From Parvularcula maris (lineage in GTDB: Bacteria; Pseudomonadota; Alphaproteobacteria; Caulobacterales; Parvularculaceae), in NCBI RefSeq assembly GCF_024505085.1, contig NZ_JANIBC010000001.1, positions 248,001-312,000 of the forward strand: a DNA stretch of 64,000 bases, given 5' to 3'. Made by a program: the position numbers and the translations under genes. Positions within the stretch are counted from its first letter, which is position 1. Every line of letters starts with the position of its first letter. Shown in pieces: positions 26,026 to 34,454 of the stretch. The notes under the pieces were generated by a model that did no database searches, had not been told where the DNA came from, and worked only from the letters and a program-made list of their open reading frames with translations.

Positions 26026-27156
26026 TCAGAACCTCGTCGTCGCGAGCGGCCCGTCGCCGGTATGCTCACGGGTGATCATCAGCCGGGCGCCGTTGCGAAG
26101 TGCGTAGGCCACCGCCTTCGACCGCTCGGCGAAGCGGGGATCGGGGTCCTCGCCTAGCTTCAGGCGCTCGTCGTCTCCTTGCAGGAAGCCGCAATGGTCC
26201 GGATGGATCAGCACCGTATCGACCCGCCCCTGGATCGCGGCCGGGACGATCTCGGCCGCCGAACGAAGGGCGCTCGAGGGATCGACGTCTTCGAGGGTCT
26301 TGCGGGAGGTTTCCCGAAGATGTTCCTCCACCACATCCGCCGCGTCCTTCAGGAGACCGTCCAGCTCGAGCCCTTCGCCTGCAGCTTTGAGGTCGTGCTC
26401 CAGAAGGTTCTGGTGGCTGAAGCTCTCGCGGAAGTGGCCGATGCGGCTCGGGCCGCCAGCCAGGACCAGCGGGTCGCTGCCGGTGACGATGTCGCCGACC
26501 TGGCGACCGAACGCAGCTAGCACGCGAGTGATCTCGTCCTTGCGCAGGTCCTCGGTCGCCGTGCCGAGGGCGTGGAACTTGGCCGGAGCGCCGGAGCGCC
26601 GGACGCTGCCCGAGGAGTGGAACACCACGGCGTCCATCGGATGGTACTGCTCCATGGTGGAGGTGAGCGTCTGCACCTCGCTGGGCGTCTTGTCGTGAAG
26701 GTAGCCGTCGCTGACATGGAAGAGGCGGGGCTGCTCCACATCGAGGATGGCGAGCCAGAAACGCGAGGAAAGATGGGCGTCGGCCAGCACCGGCAGCGCC
26801 AGCGCAGCTCCCCCTAGCCTCATCCGAGGGTAGGGACGCTGCTGCAGGGCGAAATAGTTGGTGTCCTCGCCATTGGTGAAGACGGCGAAGCCGCCGGGCG
26901 GCAGGTCGGACTGGTCGAGGCTGGTCACGATGGAGCGGATGCGGTCGCGCATCCCGGCGGGGCCGCGGGCCTCGTCTTCGAGCTCCTGAAGGAGGTTCTT
27001 GCGCACGAGATCGAACTTCTCGGCATTGCCCGCAGCGTCGGGGCTCGGATAGATCAGCGACATCACCCTGTCGTCTTCGAGGGTCCCGTCCTCCGTCGGG
27101 TCGGGAAGGTAGGTACCCAACTGCTCGAGCACGGTTTCGAGAAGGGTCTGCTTCAT
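26026..27156 (-). CDS. Bacterial eRF1-like (baeRF family) protein
   Basis: This 376-residue soluble protein resembles the baeRF families, bacterial relatives of archaeo-eukaryotic release factor 1. Supporting segments are VMSLIYPSP with a following FDLVRKNLLQELEDEA helix, GGFAVFTNGEDTNYFALQQRPYP, a central ALPVLADAHLSSRFWLAILDVEQPRLFHV and a C-terminal GRVDTVLIHPDHCGFLQG. No GGQ peptidyl-hydrolysis motif is visible. baeRF proteins are proposed to act in ribosome rescue or rRNA-directed conflict systems; their biochemistry is largely untested. Of three consecutive ATG codons, 27156 is 6 bp after GGAGAG. It is monocistronic and divergent from the bkd operon. Confidence 0.6.
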   Translation of the reverse strand: MKQTLLETVLEQLGTYLPDPTEDGTLEDDRVMSLIYPSPDAAGNAEKFDLVRKNLLQELEDEARGPAGMRDRIRSIVTSLDQSDLPPGGFAVFTNGEDTNYFALQQRPYPRMRLGGAALALPVLADAHLSSRFWLAILDVEQPRLFHVSDGYLHDKTPSEVQTLTSTMEQYHPMDAVVFHSSGSVRRSGAPAKFHALGTATEDLRKDEITRVLAAFGRQVGDIVTGSDPLVLAGGPSRIGHFRESFSHQNLLEHDLKAAGEGLELDGLLKDAADVVEEHLRETSRKTLEDVDPSSALRSAAEIVPAAIQGRVDTVLIHPDHCGFLQGDDERLKLGEDPDPRFAERSKAVAYALRNGARLMITREHTGDGPLATTRF

Positions 27157-27378
27157 CATCATCTCTCCGGAAGGCGTCATGGAATCAACACGGGTTAAGC
27201 CCTGCCGGTTCGTGCTGCGTTGCGGGGGCCTTTTGTGCTGCTGAGGCGGCGGGAGGCGGCGCGAAAGTCGCTGTGATCGCGCATATTTCACAAGGCTGCG
27301 CCGCTGACGGACGGCCTACGATCTGGCAAGGGAGCATCAAAAAGAGACGAGCACGCGCGCAGGAAAGGCCTGGAACAG

Positions 27379-28638
27379 ATGGACGGTTTCCAAAGAAGCG
27401 GTGAGGCGGAGAGCGGCGCAAGGCGCGGGCTCCGCGTGCCTCAGCCGCCAGCCCGCCCCGGCGAGGCGCCCGACTTCTCGAACGTCGCCTTGGGGGAGCC
27501 CGGCAAGCTCGGGCTGCCGCCGCTGGACGCAGAGGCTTCCGCCTTCGGCGTCTTCCACCACGACCTCTTCCGTGTGCTGGGCGAGGACGGCGCGGCGAAA
27601 GGTCCCCATGCCGGTGACGTGAGCGATCAGGAACTGAAGAGCGCGCTCCTCGCCATGATCCGCACCCGCGCGTTCGACACGCGCATGCTCCGCGCACAGC
27701 GCCAGGGCAAGACCAGCTTCTACATGACCTGCACCGGGGAGGAGGCCATCGGCGTCGGCTGCGCGCTGGCCGCTCAAGACGGGGACATGCACTTCCCCAC
27801 CTACCGCCAGCAGGGCATTCTGTTCGCCAACAGCATCGACCCCGAAGCTATGATGAACCAGATCTACTCCAACAAGAAGGACCCGCTGGAGGGCAAGCAG
27901 CTCCCCGTGCTCTACTCCTTCCGCGAGCAAGGCTTCTTCACCATCTCAGGAAACTTGGGCACCCAGTGGCCCCAGGCCGTGGGCTGGGGCATGGCCTCGG
28001 CGATCAAGGGCGATGACAAGATCGCCATCGCCTATATCGGCGACGGCGCCACCGCCGAGGGCGACTGGCACCAGGGCAACCTCTTCGCTGCGGTGTATAA
28101 GGCGCCGGTGCTGCTCTGCGTGATCAACAACCAGTGGGCGATCTCGACGACCAACGCTTTCGCGGGTGCCGACCTCAACACCTTTGCCGCGCGGATGGGC
28201 AGCTACGGGCTGCCCGCTTTGCGCGTGGACGGCAACGACCTTCTCGCCGTCATGGCCGCGTGCCGCTACGCGGCGGCGCGTGCACGGGCAGGGCACGGCG
28301 CGGTGGCGATCGAGTTCCTGACCTATCGCGGCGGCGCCCATTCGACCTCGGACGACCCGACCAAGTACCGGGCCAAGGAAGAGCTCGAAGCCTGGCCCCT
28401 GGGCGATCCCATCGACCGGCTCAAGGCTCATGTCATCGCGAAGGGCATTCTGTCGGCTGACGAGATCGAGGCCATCGAGAAGGACGCCGAGACCGAGATG
28501 CGCGAGGCGGAGAACCGGGCCGAGGAGAACGGTCTCGTCCACGCAGGCCAGGGCGCACCGGGCGAAGCCATGTTCGATGATGTCTATGCGGAGCTTCCGG
28601 GCCGACTGATCGAGCAGAAGAAAGAGGCGGGGTTCTAA
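27379..28638 (+). CDS. bkdA1: Branched-chain 2-oxoacid dehydrogenase E1 alpha subunit
   Basis: A 419-residue thiamine-diphosphate enzyme subunit. The TPP motif is AYIGDGATAEGDWHQGNL to VINNQWAIST. FYMTCTGEEAIGVGCAL and FLTYRGGAHSTSDDPTKYR are characteristic of the branched-chain rather than the pyruvate type. With E1 beta it decarboxylates 4-methyl-2-oxopentanoate, 3-methyl-2-oxobutanoate and related acids and acylates E2. The long polar N-terminus (about 90 residues before the catalytic region) is normal for this subunit. The start ATG 27379 has GGAAAGG about 10 bp upstream. The E1 beta gene begins 1 bp after the stop. Confidence 0.93.
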   Translation: MDGFQRSGEAESGARRGLRVPQPPARPGEAPDFSNVALGEPGKLGLPPLDAEASAFGVFHHDLFRVLGEDGAAKGPHAGDVSDQELKSALLAMIRTRAFDTRMLRAQRQGKTSFYMTCTGEEAIGVGCALAAQDGDMHFPTYRQQGILFANSIDPEAMMNQIYSNKKDPLEGKQLPVLYSFREQGFFTISGNLGTQWPQAVGWGMASAIKGDDKIAIAYIGDGATAEGDWHQGNLFAAVYKAPVLLCVINNQWAISTTNAFAGADLNTFAARMGSYGLPALRVDGNDLLAVMAACRYAAARARAGHGAVAIEFLTYRGGAHSTSDDPTKYRAKEELEAWPLGDPIDRLKAHVIAKGILSADEIEAIEKDAETEMREAENRAEENGLVHAGQGAPGEAMFDDVYAELPGRLIEQKKEAGF

Positions 28639-28639
28639 G

Positions 28640-29677
28640 ATGTCCGAGACGCTTTCCAACACCCGCAAAATGAACATGATCGAGGCGATCCGCGACGCCC
28701 ACGACGTCGCCATGGAGCGCGACGACGATGTCGTGGTCTTCGGCGAGGACGCGGGCTTTTTCGGCGGCGTGTTCCGCTGCACGGCTGGCCTGCAGGAGAA
28801 GTACGGCACCTCTCGCTGTTTCGACAGCCCCATCGCCGAGAGCGGCATCGTCGGCACCGGCATCGGCATGGCAGCCTACGGCCTGAAGCCTGTGATCGAG
28901 ATTCAGTTTGCGGACTATATCACCCCCGCCTACGACCAGATCAGTCAGGAGGCGGCACGGATCCGCTACCGCTCCAACGGCCAGTTCACCTGCCCCATCG
29001 TCATCCGCACACCGACCGGCGGCGGCATCTATGGCGGCCAGACCCACAGCCAGTCACCCGAGGCGATCTTCACCCATGTCAGTGGGCTGAAGGTGGTGAT
29101 CCCGTCCAACCCCTACGATGCCAAGGGCCTCCTCATCGCCGCCATCGAGGACCCGGACCCCGTCATCTTCCTGGAGCCCAAGCGCCTCTATAACGGCCCC
29201 TTCGAGGGCTATCACGACCGCGCGCTGAAGGGTTGGAAGGACCACGAGGACGGCAAGGTCCCCGAGGGCTACTACACCATCCCCCTAGGCGAGGCGAAGA
29301 CCGTCCGCGGGGGGAACGCCGTCACGGTGCTCGCCTACGGCAACATGGTCCATGTCTGCCAAGCCGCGCAGGCTGAGAGCGGCGTCGATGCAGAGATCAT
29401 CGACATGCGCTCCCTCATCCCCCTCGACCTCGACGCCATCGAGCGTTCGGTGAAGAAGACCGGCCGCTGCGTCATCGTGCACGAGGCGACCAAGACTTCC
29501 GGCTTCGGCGGTGAGCTGATGGCCCTGGTGCAGGAGCGCTGCTTCTACCACCTCGAAGCGCCGATCGTCCGCGTCACCGGCTGGGACACGCCCTATCCCC
29601 ACGCGCAGGAGTGGGACTATTTCCCAGGCCCGGCGCGGGTGGCGAAGGCGCTGAAGAAGGTGGTGGAGGCGGTTTGA
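28640..29677 (+). CDS. bkdA2: Branched-chain 2-oxoacid dehydrogenase E1 beta subunit
   Basis: A 345-residue transketolase-like beta subunit. Markers are MIEAIRDAHDVAMERDDDVVVFGEDAGFFGG, PIAESGIVGTGIGMAAYG, IRTPTGGGIYGGQTHSQSPE and the C-terminal VTGWDTPYPHAQEWDYFPGP. The GGVF and HSQSPE forms are those of the branched-chain complex. It forms the alpha2beta2 E1 with the preceding gene. Its TGA overlaps a possible TTG start of a small membrane-protein gene, and E2 begins 241 bp downstream. Confidence 0.94.
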   Translation: MSETLSNTRKMNMIEAIRDAHDVAMERDDDVVVFGEDAGFFGGVFRCTAGLQEKYGTSRCFDSPIAESGIVGTGIGMAAYGLKPVIEIQFADYITPAYDQISQEAARIRYRSNGQFTCPIVIRTPTGGGIYGGQTHSQSPEAIFTHVSGLKVVIPSNPYDAKGLLIAAIEDPDPVIFLEPKRLYNGPFEGYHDRALKGWKDHEDGKVPEGYYTIPLGEAKTVRGGNAVTVLAYGNMVHVCQAAQAESGVDAEIIDMRSLIPLDLDAIERSVKKTGRCVIVHEATKTSGFGGELMALVQERCFYHLEAPIVRVTGWDTPYPHAQEWDYFPGPARVAKALKKVVEAV

Positions 29678-29895
29678 GGCTGAAGCTCCCTCCATTTCTC
29701 TTCTCGGTGCTGTTGTTACTGTCAGTCTTGGTTTTAACTGGCGCAGACTTTCTTAGTGGATCGAGCCTAGCGGTGCAGCGGGTTGCCTTGGTTACCTCGG
29801 TTCTATCTACTGGAGCCATGTTCGTCCGTGCTGGGTGGAACTCGAGTAAGCGTAAGCCTGACGGCCACAAGGTTCCTGAACGAACGATCTACTAA
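29674..29895 (+). CDS. Small membrane protein inside the bkd operon
   Basis: This open frame encodes 73 residues starting at TTG 29674, which overlaps the E1 beta stop as TTGA and has GGAGG 4 bp upstream. It reads as a hydrophobic hairpin: LPPFLFSVLLLLSVLVLTGA, a short turn, then VALVTSVLSTGAMFVRAG, and a basic tail. An alternative ATG at 29611 would overlap E1 beta by 67 bp. Base composition is visibly less GC-rich than the flanking genes, which argues for a recent insertion or a relaxed non-coding stretch. I recognise no family. Confidence 0.4.
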   Translation: MRLKLPPFLFSVLLLLSVLVLTGADFLSGSSLAVQRVALVTSVLSTGAMFVRAGWNSSKRKPDGHKVPERTIY

Positions 29896-29918
29896 ACGTT
29901 GGAAGTGAGCGTTTCGCT

Positions 29919-31646
29919 ATGACCATCCACACCATCAAACTGCCCGATGTCGGCGAAGGCGTGACCGAGGCGGAGTTCGTCGAGCTTCACGTCAAGGTTG
30001 GCGACATGGTCGAGCCTGACCAGAACCTGGTCGATGTGATGACCGATAAGGCCACGGTGGAGGTGCCCTCTCCGCGCAAGGGCAAGGTGGTGTGGATCGG
30101 CGCCGAGCCTGGCGAGGTGGTGGCCGTCGGTGCCGAGATCATCAAGATCGAGATGGAGGGCGGCGCGTCCGACACCGTCTCCGCCCCTGAGCCTGAGCCG
30201 CGCGCCAATGTGGCGCAGTCTGACGAAATTGCTCAGTCCGCCGCCGTCAAAGGCGCCGCTGACGCCGAGGGCCACGGCGGCGCGGTGCCCGCCGATCCGG
30301 GCAAGACGAACGGCGCGGCCCCGGCTAGCGGCAGCTCCACCTATACGATCAAGCTCCCCGATGTGGGTGAGGGGGTCACCGAAGCCGAGTTCGTGGAGCT
30401 GCACGTCAAGGTCGGCGACACGGTCGAGCCCGATCAGAACCTCGCCGACGTGATGACCGACAAGGCCACGGTCGAGATTCCCAGCCCTAGAGCAGGCAAG
30501 GTCACCTGGATCGGGGCCTCGGTCGGCGAGACGATCGCTGTGGGAGCCGAGATCATCAAGCTGGAGGTTGCGGGCGGCGCAGGCGCCGAACCCGCTTCTC
30601 AGGCATCTCAGTCTGCGGAAGATGCACCCGCTGCTCCGAAAGCTGCCGCCCCCGCGCCTACCTCCTCACCACAGACTTCTTCAAGCCAGCCTGCGGACCG
30701 CAAGGCCCTCGCCAGAAGCGCAGCGCGCCAGGCCCTCACTGGCGGCGCTGCGCCCGCGCCTACCCAGGCCCGCCGCCCGGTGACCCGCCAGGGCAAGCCG
30801 CTCGCCTCTCCGGCGGTGCGCGGCCGTGCCAGGGATCAGGGCATCGACCTCCACCAGGTCGAGGGCACCGGCCCCGAGGGACGCATCCTCGACGCGGACC
30901 TTCACGCCTTCCAGAGCGCTCCGGCTGGCGCTGCTCCGCAAGCGGACGACAGCGTCGAGAAGATCAAGGTCATAGGCCTCAGGCGCAAGATCGCCGAGAA
31001 GATGCAGGAGGCCAAGCGCCACATCCCCCACATCACCTATGTGGACGAGGTCGATATGACGGCGCTCGAAGAGCTTCGTCAGCATATGAACAAAACCAAG
31101 GGAAAGGACCAGCCCAAGCTGACCATCCTGCCCTTCATCACCACCGCCATCGTCCGCGCGGTGGAGGACTTCCCCCAGATGAACGCCCGCTACGACGACG
31201 AGGCGGGGGTGATCCAGCGCTTCAAAGCGGCCCATATCGGCATTGCGACGCAGACGGATAACGGCCTCATGGTCCCCGTCATGCGCCACGCCGAGACGAT
31301 GGACGTCTACCACATGGCCGACGAAGTCGTCCGTCTGTCGGGCGCTGCCCGCGACGGCTCGGCCAAGCGGGAGGAGCTTTCAGGCTCCACCATCACCATC
31401 ACCTCGCTCGGCCCGATCGGCGGGGTCACCACCACGCCGATCATCAACCGCCCCGAAGTGGCGATCGTCGGCCCGAACAAGATCCAGACCCTGCCCCGTT
31501 TCAACGCCCACGGACAGGTCGAGGCGAGGAAGATCATGAACCTCTCCTCCAGCTTCGACCACCGCATCATCGACGGCTACGAGGCCGCCGAGTTCGTGCA
31601 GAAGATCAAGGGCTATCTGGAGTTCCCGGCGACCTTGTTCGTCTGA
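29919..31646 (+). CDS. bkdB: Branched-chain 2-oxoacid dehydrogenase E2 with two lipoyl domains
   Basis: A 575-residue dihydrolipoamide acyltransferase. Two nearly identical lipoyl domains sit at residues about 3-78 and 144-219, each with the lipoylated Lys in VMTDKATVE. Ala/Pro-rich linkers, a peripheral-subunit-binding domain (LASPAVRGRARDQGIDL) and the catalytic domain with SSSFDHRIIDGYEAAEF follow. It transfers the acyl group from E1 to CoA. Most bkd E2 chains carry one lipoyl domain, so the duplication is notable. The E3 lipoamide dehydrogenase is not in the window. The last 34 bp overlap the convergent sulfotransferase gene. Confidence 0.93.
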   Translation: MTIHTIKLPDVGEGVTEAEFVELHVKVGDMVEPDQNLVDVMTDKATVEVPSPRKGKVVWIGAEPGEVVAVGAEIIKIEMEGGASDTVSAPEPEPRANVAQSDEIAQSAAVKGAADAEGHGGAVPADPGKTNGAAPASGSSTYTIKLPDVGEGVTEAEFVELHVKVGDTVEPDQNLADVMTDKATVEIPSPRAGKVTWIGASVGETIAVGAEIIKLEVAGGAGAEPASQASQSAEDAPAAPKAAAPAPTSSPQTSSSQPADRKALARSAARQALTGGAAPAPTQARRPVTRQGKPLASPAVRGRARDQGIDLHQVEGTGPEGRILDADLHAFQSAPAGAAPQADDSVEKIKVIGLRRKIAEKMQEAKRHIPHITYVDEVDMTALEELRQHMNKTKGKDQPKLTILPFITTAIVRAVEDFPQMNARYDDEAGVIQRFKAAHIGIATQTDNGLMVPVMRHAETMDVYHMADEVVRLSGAARDGSAKREELSGSTITITSLGPIGGVTTTPIINRPEVAIVGPNKIQTLPRFNAHGQVEARKIMNLSSSFDHRIIDGYEAAEFVQKIKGYLEFPATLFV

Positions 31647-32530
31647 GTGCGCAAGAGTTCGTAGTCCGGGCCGAAGGCTTGACGGAGAAGCGCCTTCGCC
31701 TCCGGATAGGCTTCGATGGTCGCCGTGGTGACCATCGGCGCGGTGCCGTGCCAAGGAAGTCCCGCCCCCTCGTTCATCATGCGCCTGAAACCTTCCGCGT
31801 CCTCCCTTTTGGGAACACGGTGACCGGCATGCCCAAAGCCTTCGATCTCGCTGTTGCTCGATAAGGGTAGACCGAGACTTTCCTCCACCCGGCGAATGTC
31901 GGGCCCGAACTCCTCGAGGCGTAGCACCGCAGGCAAGCCGCGGGGCAGGTTCTTCTCGTAGAGGTTCGCCTGCCGCGCCTCATGCCCCTCGAGATAGCGG
32001 TGGTCCGCCTGCGCCAGGAACCGCAGAAAATCGGCGAAGGGGAGGGGGGTGTCGTAGGTGCTGCCCAGCCCCATCTCCTGAACAATCCGCTCACGGACCG
32101 CCCTTCGGTGGTCGCGGGGATCGTCGGCGACTTCGGCATTGTGAAGCTGAAGATAGCTAGCGAAGGCCCGCTCGCCCGGATCACGCATCAGTTTGTAGAC
32201 GGGTTTGTCGCGCAGAGCCTGCTCCAGGCCGTCCAGGTAACCCGTCCGCCTGAAGAGGATATCCTGCTCGTAGCGGTGGACGAACGGATCGTAGTCCTTC
32301 GCCCGATCGAGCAGCCCGGCATGGTGAAGAAACCAGGCCGTACCGAGGGTCGAGCCTGCCCGCTGCGAAGTGATCAGAACGAAGGGCGCGTTCTCGTGCC
32401 ACAGAGGCACGCGGTGGTGCTCCCTATACCCCTCATGGGGAAAGCGCATGCGCCACCGCGCCGACAGCGCGTTGAGGCGGTTCGCCGGAACGCCGAGCCG
32501 CGCGGCAATCTTCGAAAGGCGGCCCGGCAA
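31613..32530 (-). CDS. Sulfotransferase family protein
   Basis: A 305-residue cytosolic-type sulfotransferase. The PAPS 5'-phosphosulfate loop is ITSQRAGSTLGTAWFL near residue 53, and the 3'-phosphate motif KLMRDPGERAFASYL lies near residue 113. The acceptor is unknown; carbohydrate or lipid sulfation is usual for the family. The frame opens at a TTG at 32530, 5 bp after the isovaleryl-CoA dehydrogenase stop. ATG 32452 (MRFPHEGY) is an alternative, and neither has a strong ribosome binding site. It shares a strand with ivd, but its biochemistry does not fit leucine catabolism. Confidence 0.75.
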   Translation of the reverse strand: MPGRLSKIAARLGVPANRLNALSARWRMRFPHEGYREHHRVPLWHENAPFVLITSQRAGSTLGTAWFLHHAGLLDRAKDYDPFVHRYEQDILFRRTGYLDGLEQALRDKPVYKLMRDPGERAFASYLQLHNAEVADDPRDHRRAVRERIVQEMGLGSTYDTPLPFADFLRFLAQADHRYLEGHEARQANLYEKNLPRGLPAVLRLEEFGPDIRRVEESLGLPLSSNSEIEGFGHAGHRVPKREDAEGFRRMMNEGAGLPWHGTAPMVTTATIEAYPEAKALLRQAFGPDYELLRTQTNKVAGNSR

Positions 32531-32534
32531 GGGG

Positions 32535-33704
32535 TCAGGCCGTCGCTTTGTAAAGCTCGCGGCCGATCAGCATGCGGCGTACCTCGGAGGTGCCAGCACC
32601 GATCTCGTAGAGCTTGGCGTCGCGCAGCAGGCGGCCCGTCGGGTACTCGTTAATATAGCCGTTGCCGCCGAGGATCTGGATGGCATCGAGCGCCACCTGA
32701 GTCGCCTTCTCCGCCGCGTACAGAATGACGCCCGCCGCATCCTGCCGCGTGGTCTCGCCCCGGTCGCAGGCGGCGTTCACCGCGTAAACGTAGGCACGGC
32801 AAGCATTCATCGTGGAGTACATGTCGGCCACCTTACCCTGGATGAGCTGGAACTCGCCGATGGGCGTGCCGAACTGCTTGCGTTCGTGGATATAGGGCAG
32901 GACCACGTCCATGGCCGCCTGCATGATGCCGATGGAGCCCGCGGCCAGCACGGCGCGTTCGTAGTCCAGACCGCTCATCAGCACGCGGACGCCTTGGCCG
33001 ACGCCGCCCATGACGTTCTCCTCGGGCACCTCGCAGTCCTCGAAGACCAGCTCGCAGGTGTTCGAGCCGCGCATGCCGAGCTTGTCGAGCTTCTGAGCGG
33101 TGGAGAATCCTTTCATGCCGCGCTCGATCAGGAAGGCCGTGATGCCCTTGGGGCCGAGATCCGGGTCGGTCTTGGCGTAGACCACCAGCGTGTCGGCGTT
33201 GGGACCGTTCGTGATCCACATCTTGTTGCCGTTGAGGACGTAGTGGTCGCCCTTCTTCTCCGCCTTGAGCCGCATAGAGACGACGTCGGACCCCGCGCCC
33301 GGCTCGGACATGGCGAGCGCCCCTACGTGCTCGCCGGAGATGAGCTTGGGCAGGTACTTCGCCTTCTGCTCCGGGCTTCCGTTGAGGTTGATCTGGTTCA
33401 CGCAGAGGTTCGAGTGCGCGCCGTAGGAGAGGCCGATGGATGCCGAGCCCCGGCTCACCTCTTCCATGACGACAGCATGGGCGAGATAGCCCATCCCAGC
33501 GCCGCCATACTCTTCCGAGGCGGTGATACCGAGGATGCCGATGTCCCCCATCTCCTTCCAGAGATGGGCGGGGAAGTCGTTCTTCTCGTCGGTCTCGGCG
33601 GCGATGGGGGCCACGCGGTCGTCCACGAAGCGGGCGACCATGTCGCGCACTTCCCTGATCTCCTCGGGCAGGCCGAAATCGAGGCCTCTGAAGCTGTTCT
33701 GCAT
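32535..33704 (-). CDS. ivd: Isovaleryl-CoA dehydrogenase
   Basis: A 389-residue acyl-CoA dehydrogenase. FAD/substrate motifs are [43 protein letters not shown] and the C-terminal [19 protein letters not shown]. The catalytic base is Glu249 in [14 protein letters not shown], the internal position characteristic of isovaleryl-CoA dehydrogenases rather than the C-terminal Glu of most relatives. It oxidises isovaleryl-CoA to 3-methylcrotonyl-CoA, feeding the carboxylase encoded at 34455-38043. AGGAGG is 7 bp before ATG 33704. It is divergent from mccB, with the toxin-antitoxin genes in between. Confidence 0.93.
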   Translation of the reverse strand: MQNSFRGLDFGLPEEIREVRDMVARFVDDRVAPIAAETDEKNDFPAHLWKEMGDIGILGITASEEYGGAGMGYLAHAVVMEEVSRGSASIGLSYGAHSNLCVNQINLNGSPEQKAKYLPKLISGEHVGALAMSEPGAGSDVVSMRLKAEKKGDHYVLNGNKMWITNGPNADTLVVYAKTDPDLGPKGITAFLIERGMKGFSTAQKLDKLGMRGSNTCELVFEDCEVPEENVMGGVGQGVRVLMSGLDYERAVLAAGSIGIMQAAMDVVLPYIHERKQFGTPIGEFQLIQGKVADMYSTMNACRAYVYAVNAACDRGETTRQDAAGVILYAAEKATQVALDAIQILGGNGYINEYPTGRLLRDAKLYEIGAGTSEVRRMLIGRELYKATA

Positions 33705-33779
33705 GGGGCGTCCTCCTGGAGGCTTATTATTCTGAGCGCTTGTGCAGGGTTAGGGCGAAGGGTGCAATGCGGTGGGGGG

Positions 33780-33974
33780 TCAGAAGCGTTTGTCGATACC
33801 AGCCTGTTTCATGGTCTCGTTGGCCGTGTGTCGGGACTTCGATCGAGAGACGAGCACCACCTTGCGGTCGCTATCTCTGATCCACTTCTCGTGCGAGCCT
33901 TTACCAGGTTTCCAGTAGCGAAAACCTTCGTCCCGAAGCGCCGCGATCATCTGTTTGTAGAAGCCTTCGACCAT
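33780..33974 (-). CDS. hicA: HicA-type toxin (mRNA interferase fold)
   Basis: A 64-residue protein with a double-stranded-RNA-binding-like HicA fold. MIAALRDEGFRYWKPGKGSHEKWIRD contains the GSH motif with the catalytic His. It is followed by VVLVSRSKSRHTANETMKQAGI, the conserved C-terminal helix. HicA cleaves mRNA without depending strongly on the ribosome and is neutralised by HicB. GGAG sits 8 bp before ATG 33974. The partner DUF1902 antitoxin gene lies upstream on the same strand, 100 bp away, which is a wide gap for a toxin-antitoxin pair. Confidence 0.78.
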   Translation of the reverse strand: MVEGFYKQMIAALRDEGFRYWKPGKGSHEKWIRDSDRKVVLVSRSKSRHTANETMKQAGIDKRF

Positions 33975-34074
33975 GCCCGGATCTCCAATCGAGCATATTC
34001 TACCTGCGGGTGTGGAAGGGCGACTAGAGCTAGTTCTCCACGCAATCGGGGAGAAATGCACAATCTGTGGATAG

Positions 34075-34323
34075 TTATGCAGCCTCAGCGGGCCGCTTGA
34101 ACACAATAGTCGGCATCAATTCCTGAAGGCTCCTGGTCGGGTCGATCCCGCCGCCCCAGTGATTGGCTACGATCAGATCGAATGCGGCATCAGCCAGCAC
34201 TTCTTCGAACTCGTCCAGCGTGTCCGTCTCGATCACGAGCCCGATGATGTCGCTGTTCGAGCACCAAACCTGGGCCTCAGGGTCCCAAAACGCTTCAACG
34301 GTGAACTTCGTCCTCTGGTCCAT
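34075..34323 (-). CDS. HicB-like antitoxin, DUF1902 family
   Basis: An 82-residue protein: [37 protein letters not shown] matches DUF1902, a HicB-like partial RNase H fold that binds HicA. It has no C-terminal DNA-binding domain, so autoregulation may need another factor. AGGAGG lies 7 bp before ATG 34323. It precedes the toxin gene, the reverse of the classical hicA-hicB order but usual for DUF1902 pairs. The locus occupies the ivd/mccB intergenic space. Confidence 0.75.
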   Translation of the reverse strand: MDQRTKFTVEAFWDPEAQVWCSNSDIIGLVIETDTLDEFEEVLADAAFDLIVANHWGGGIDPTRSLQELMPTIVFKRPAEAA

Positions 34324-34454
34324 CGAGCGCCTCCTATCGGATAATCCGCCTCCGTAGAGCATTATGCAAGTCGTATAAACAAGCTGTGTGTGCGGGCTGG
34401 CACTCTGCGGCAAAACCGTTACACCCCTGGCAAAACAAACCAAAGGGAGCGTCC

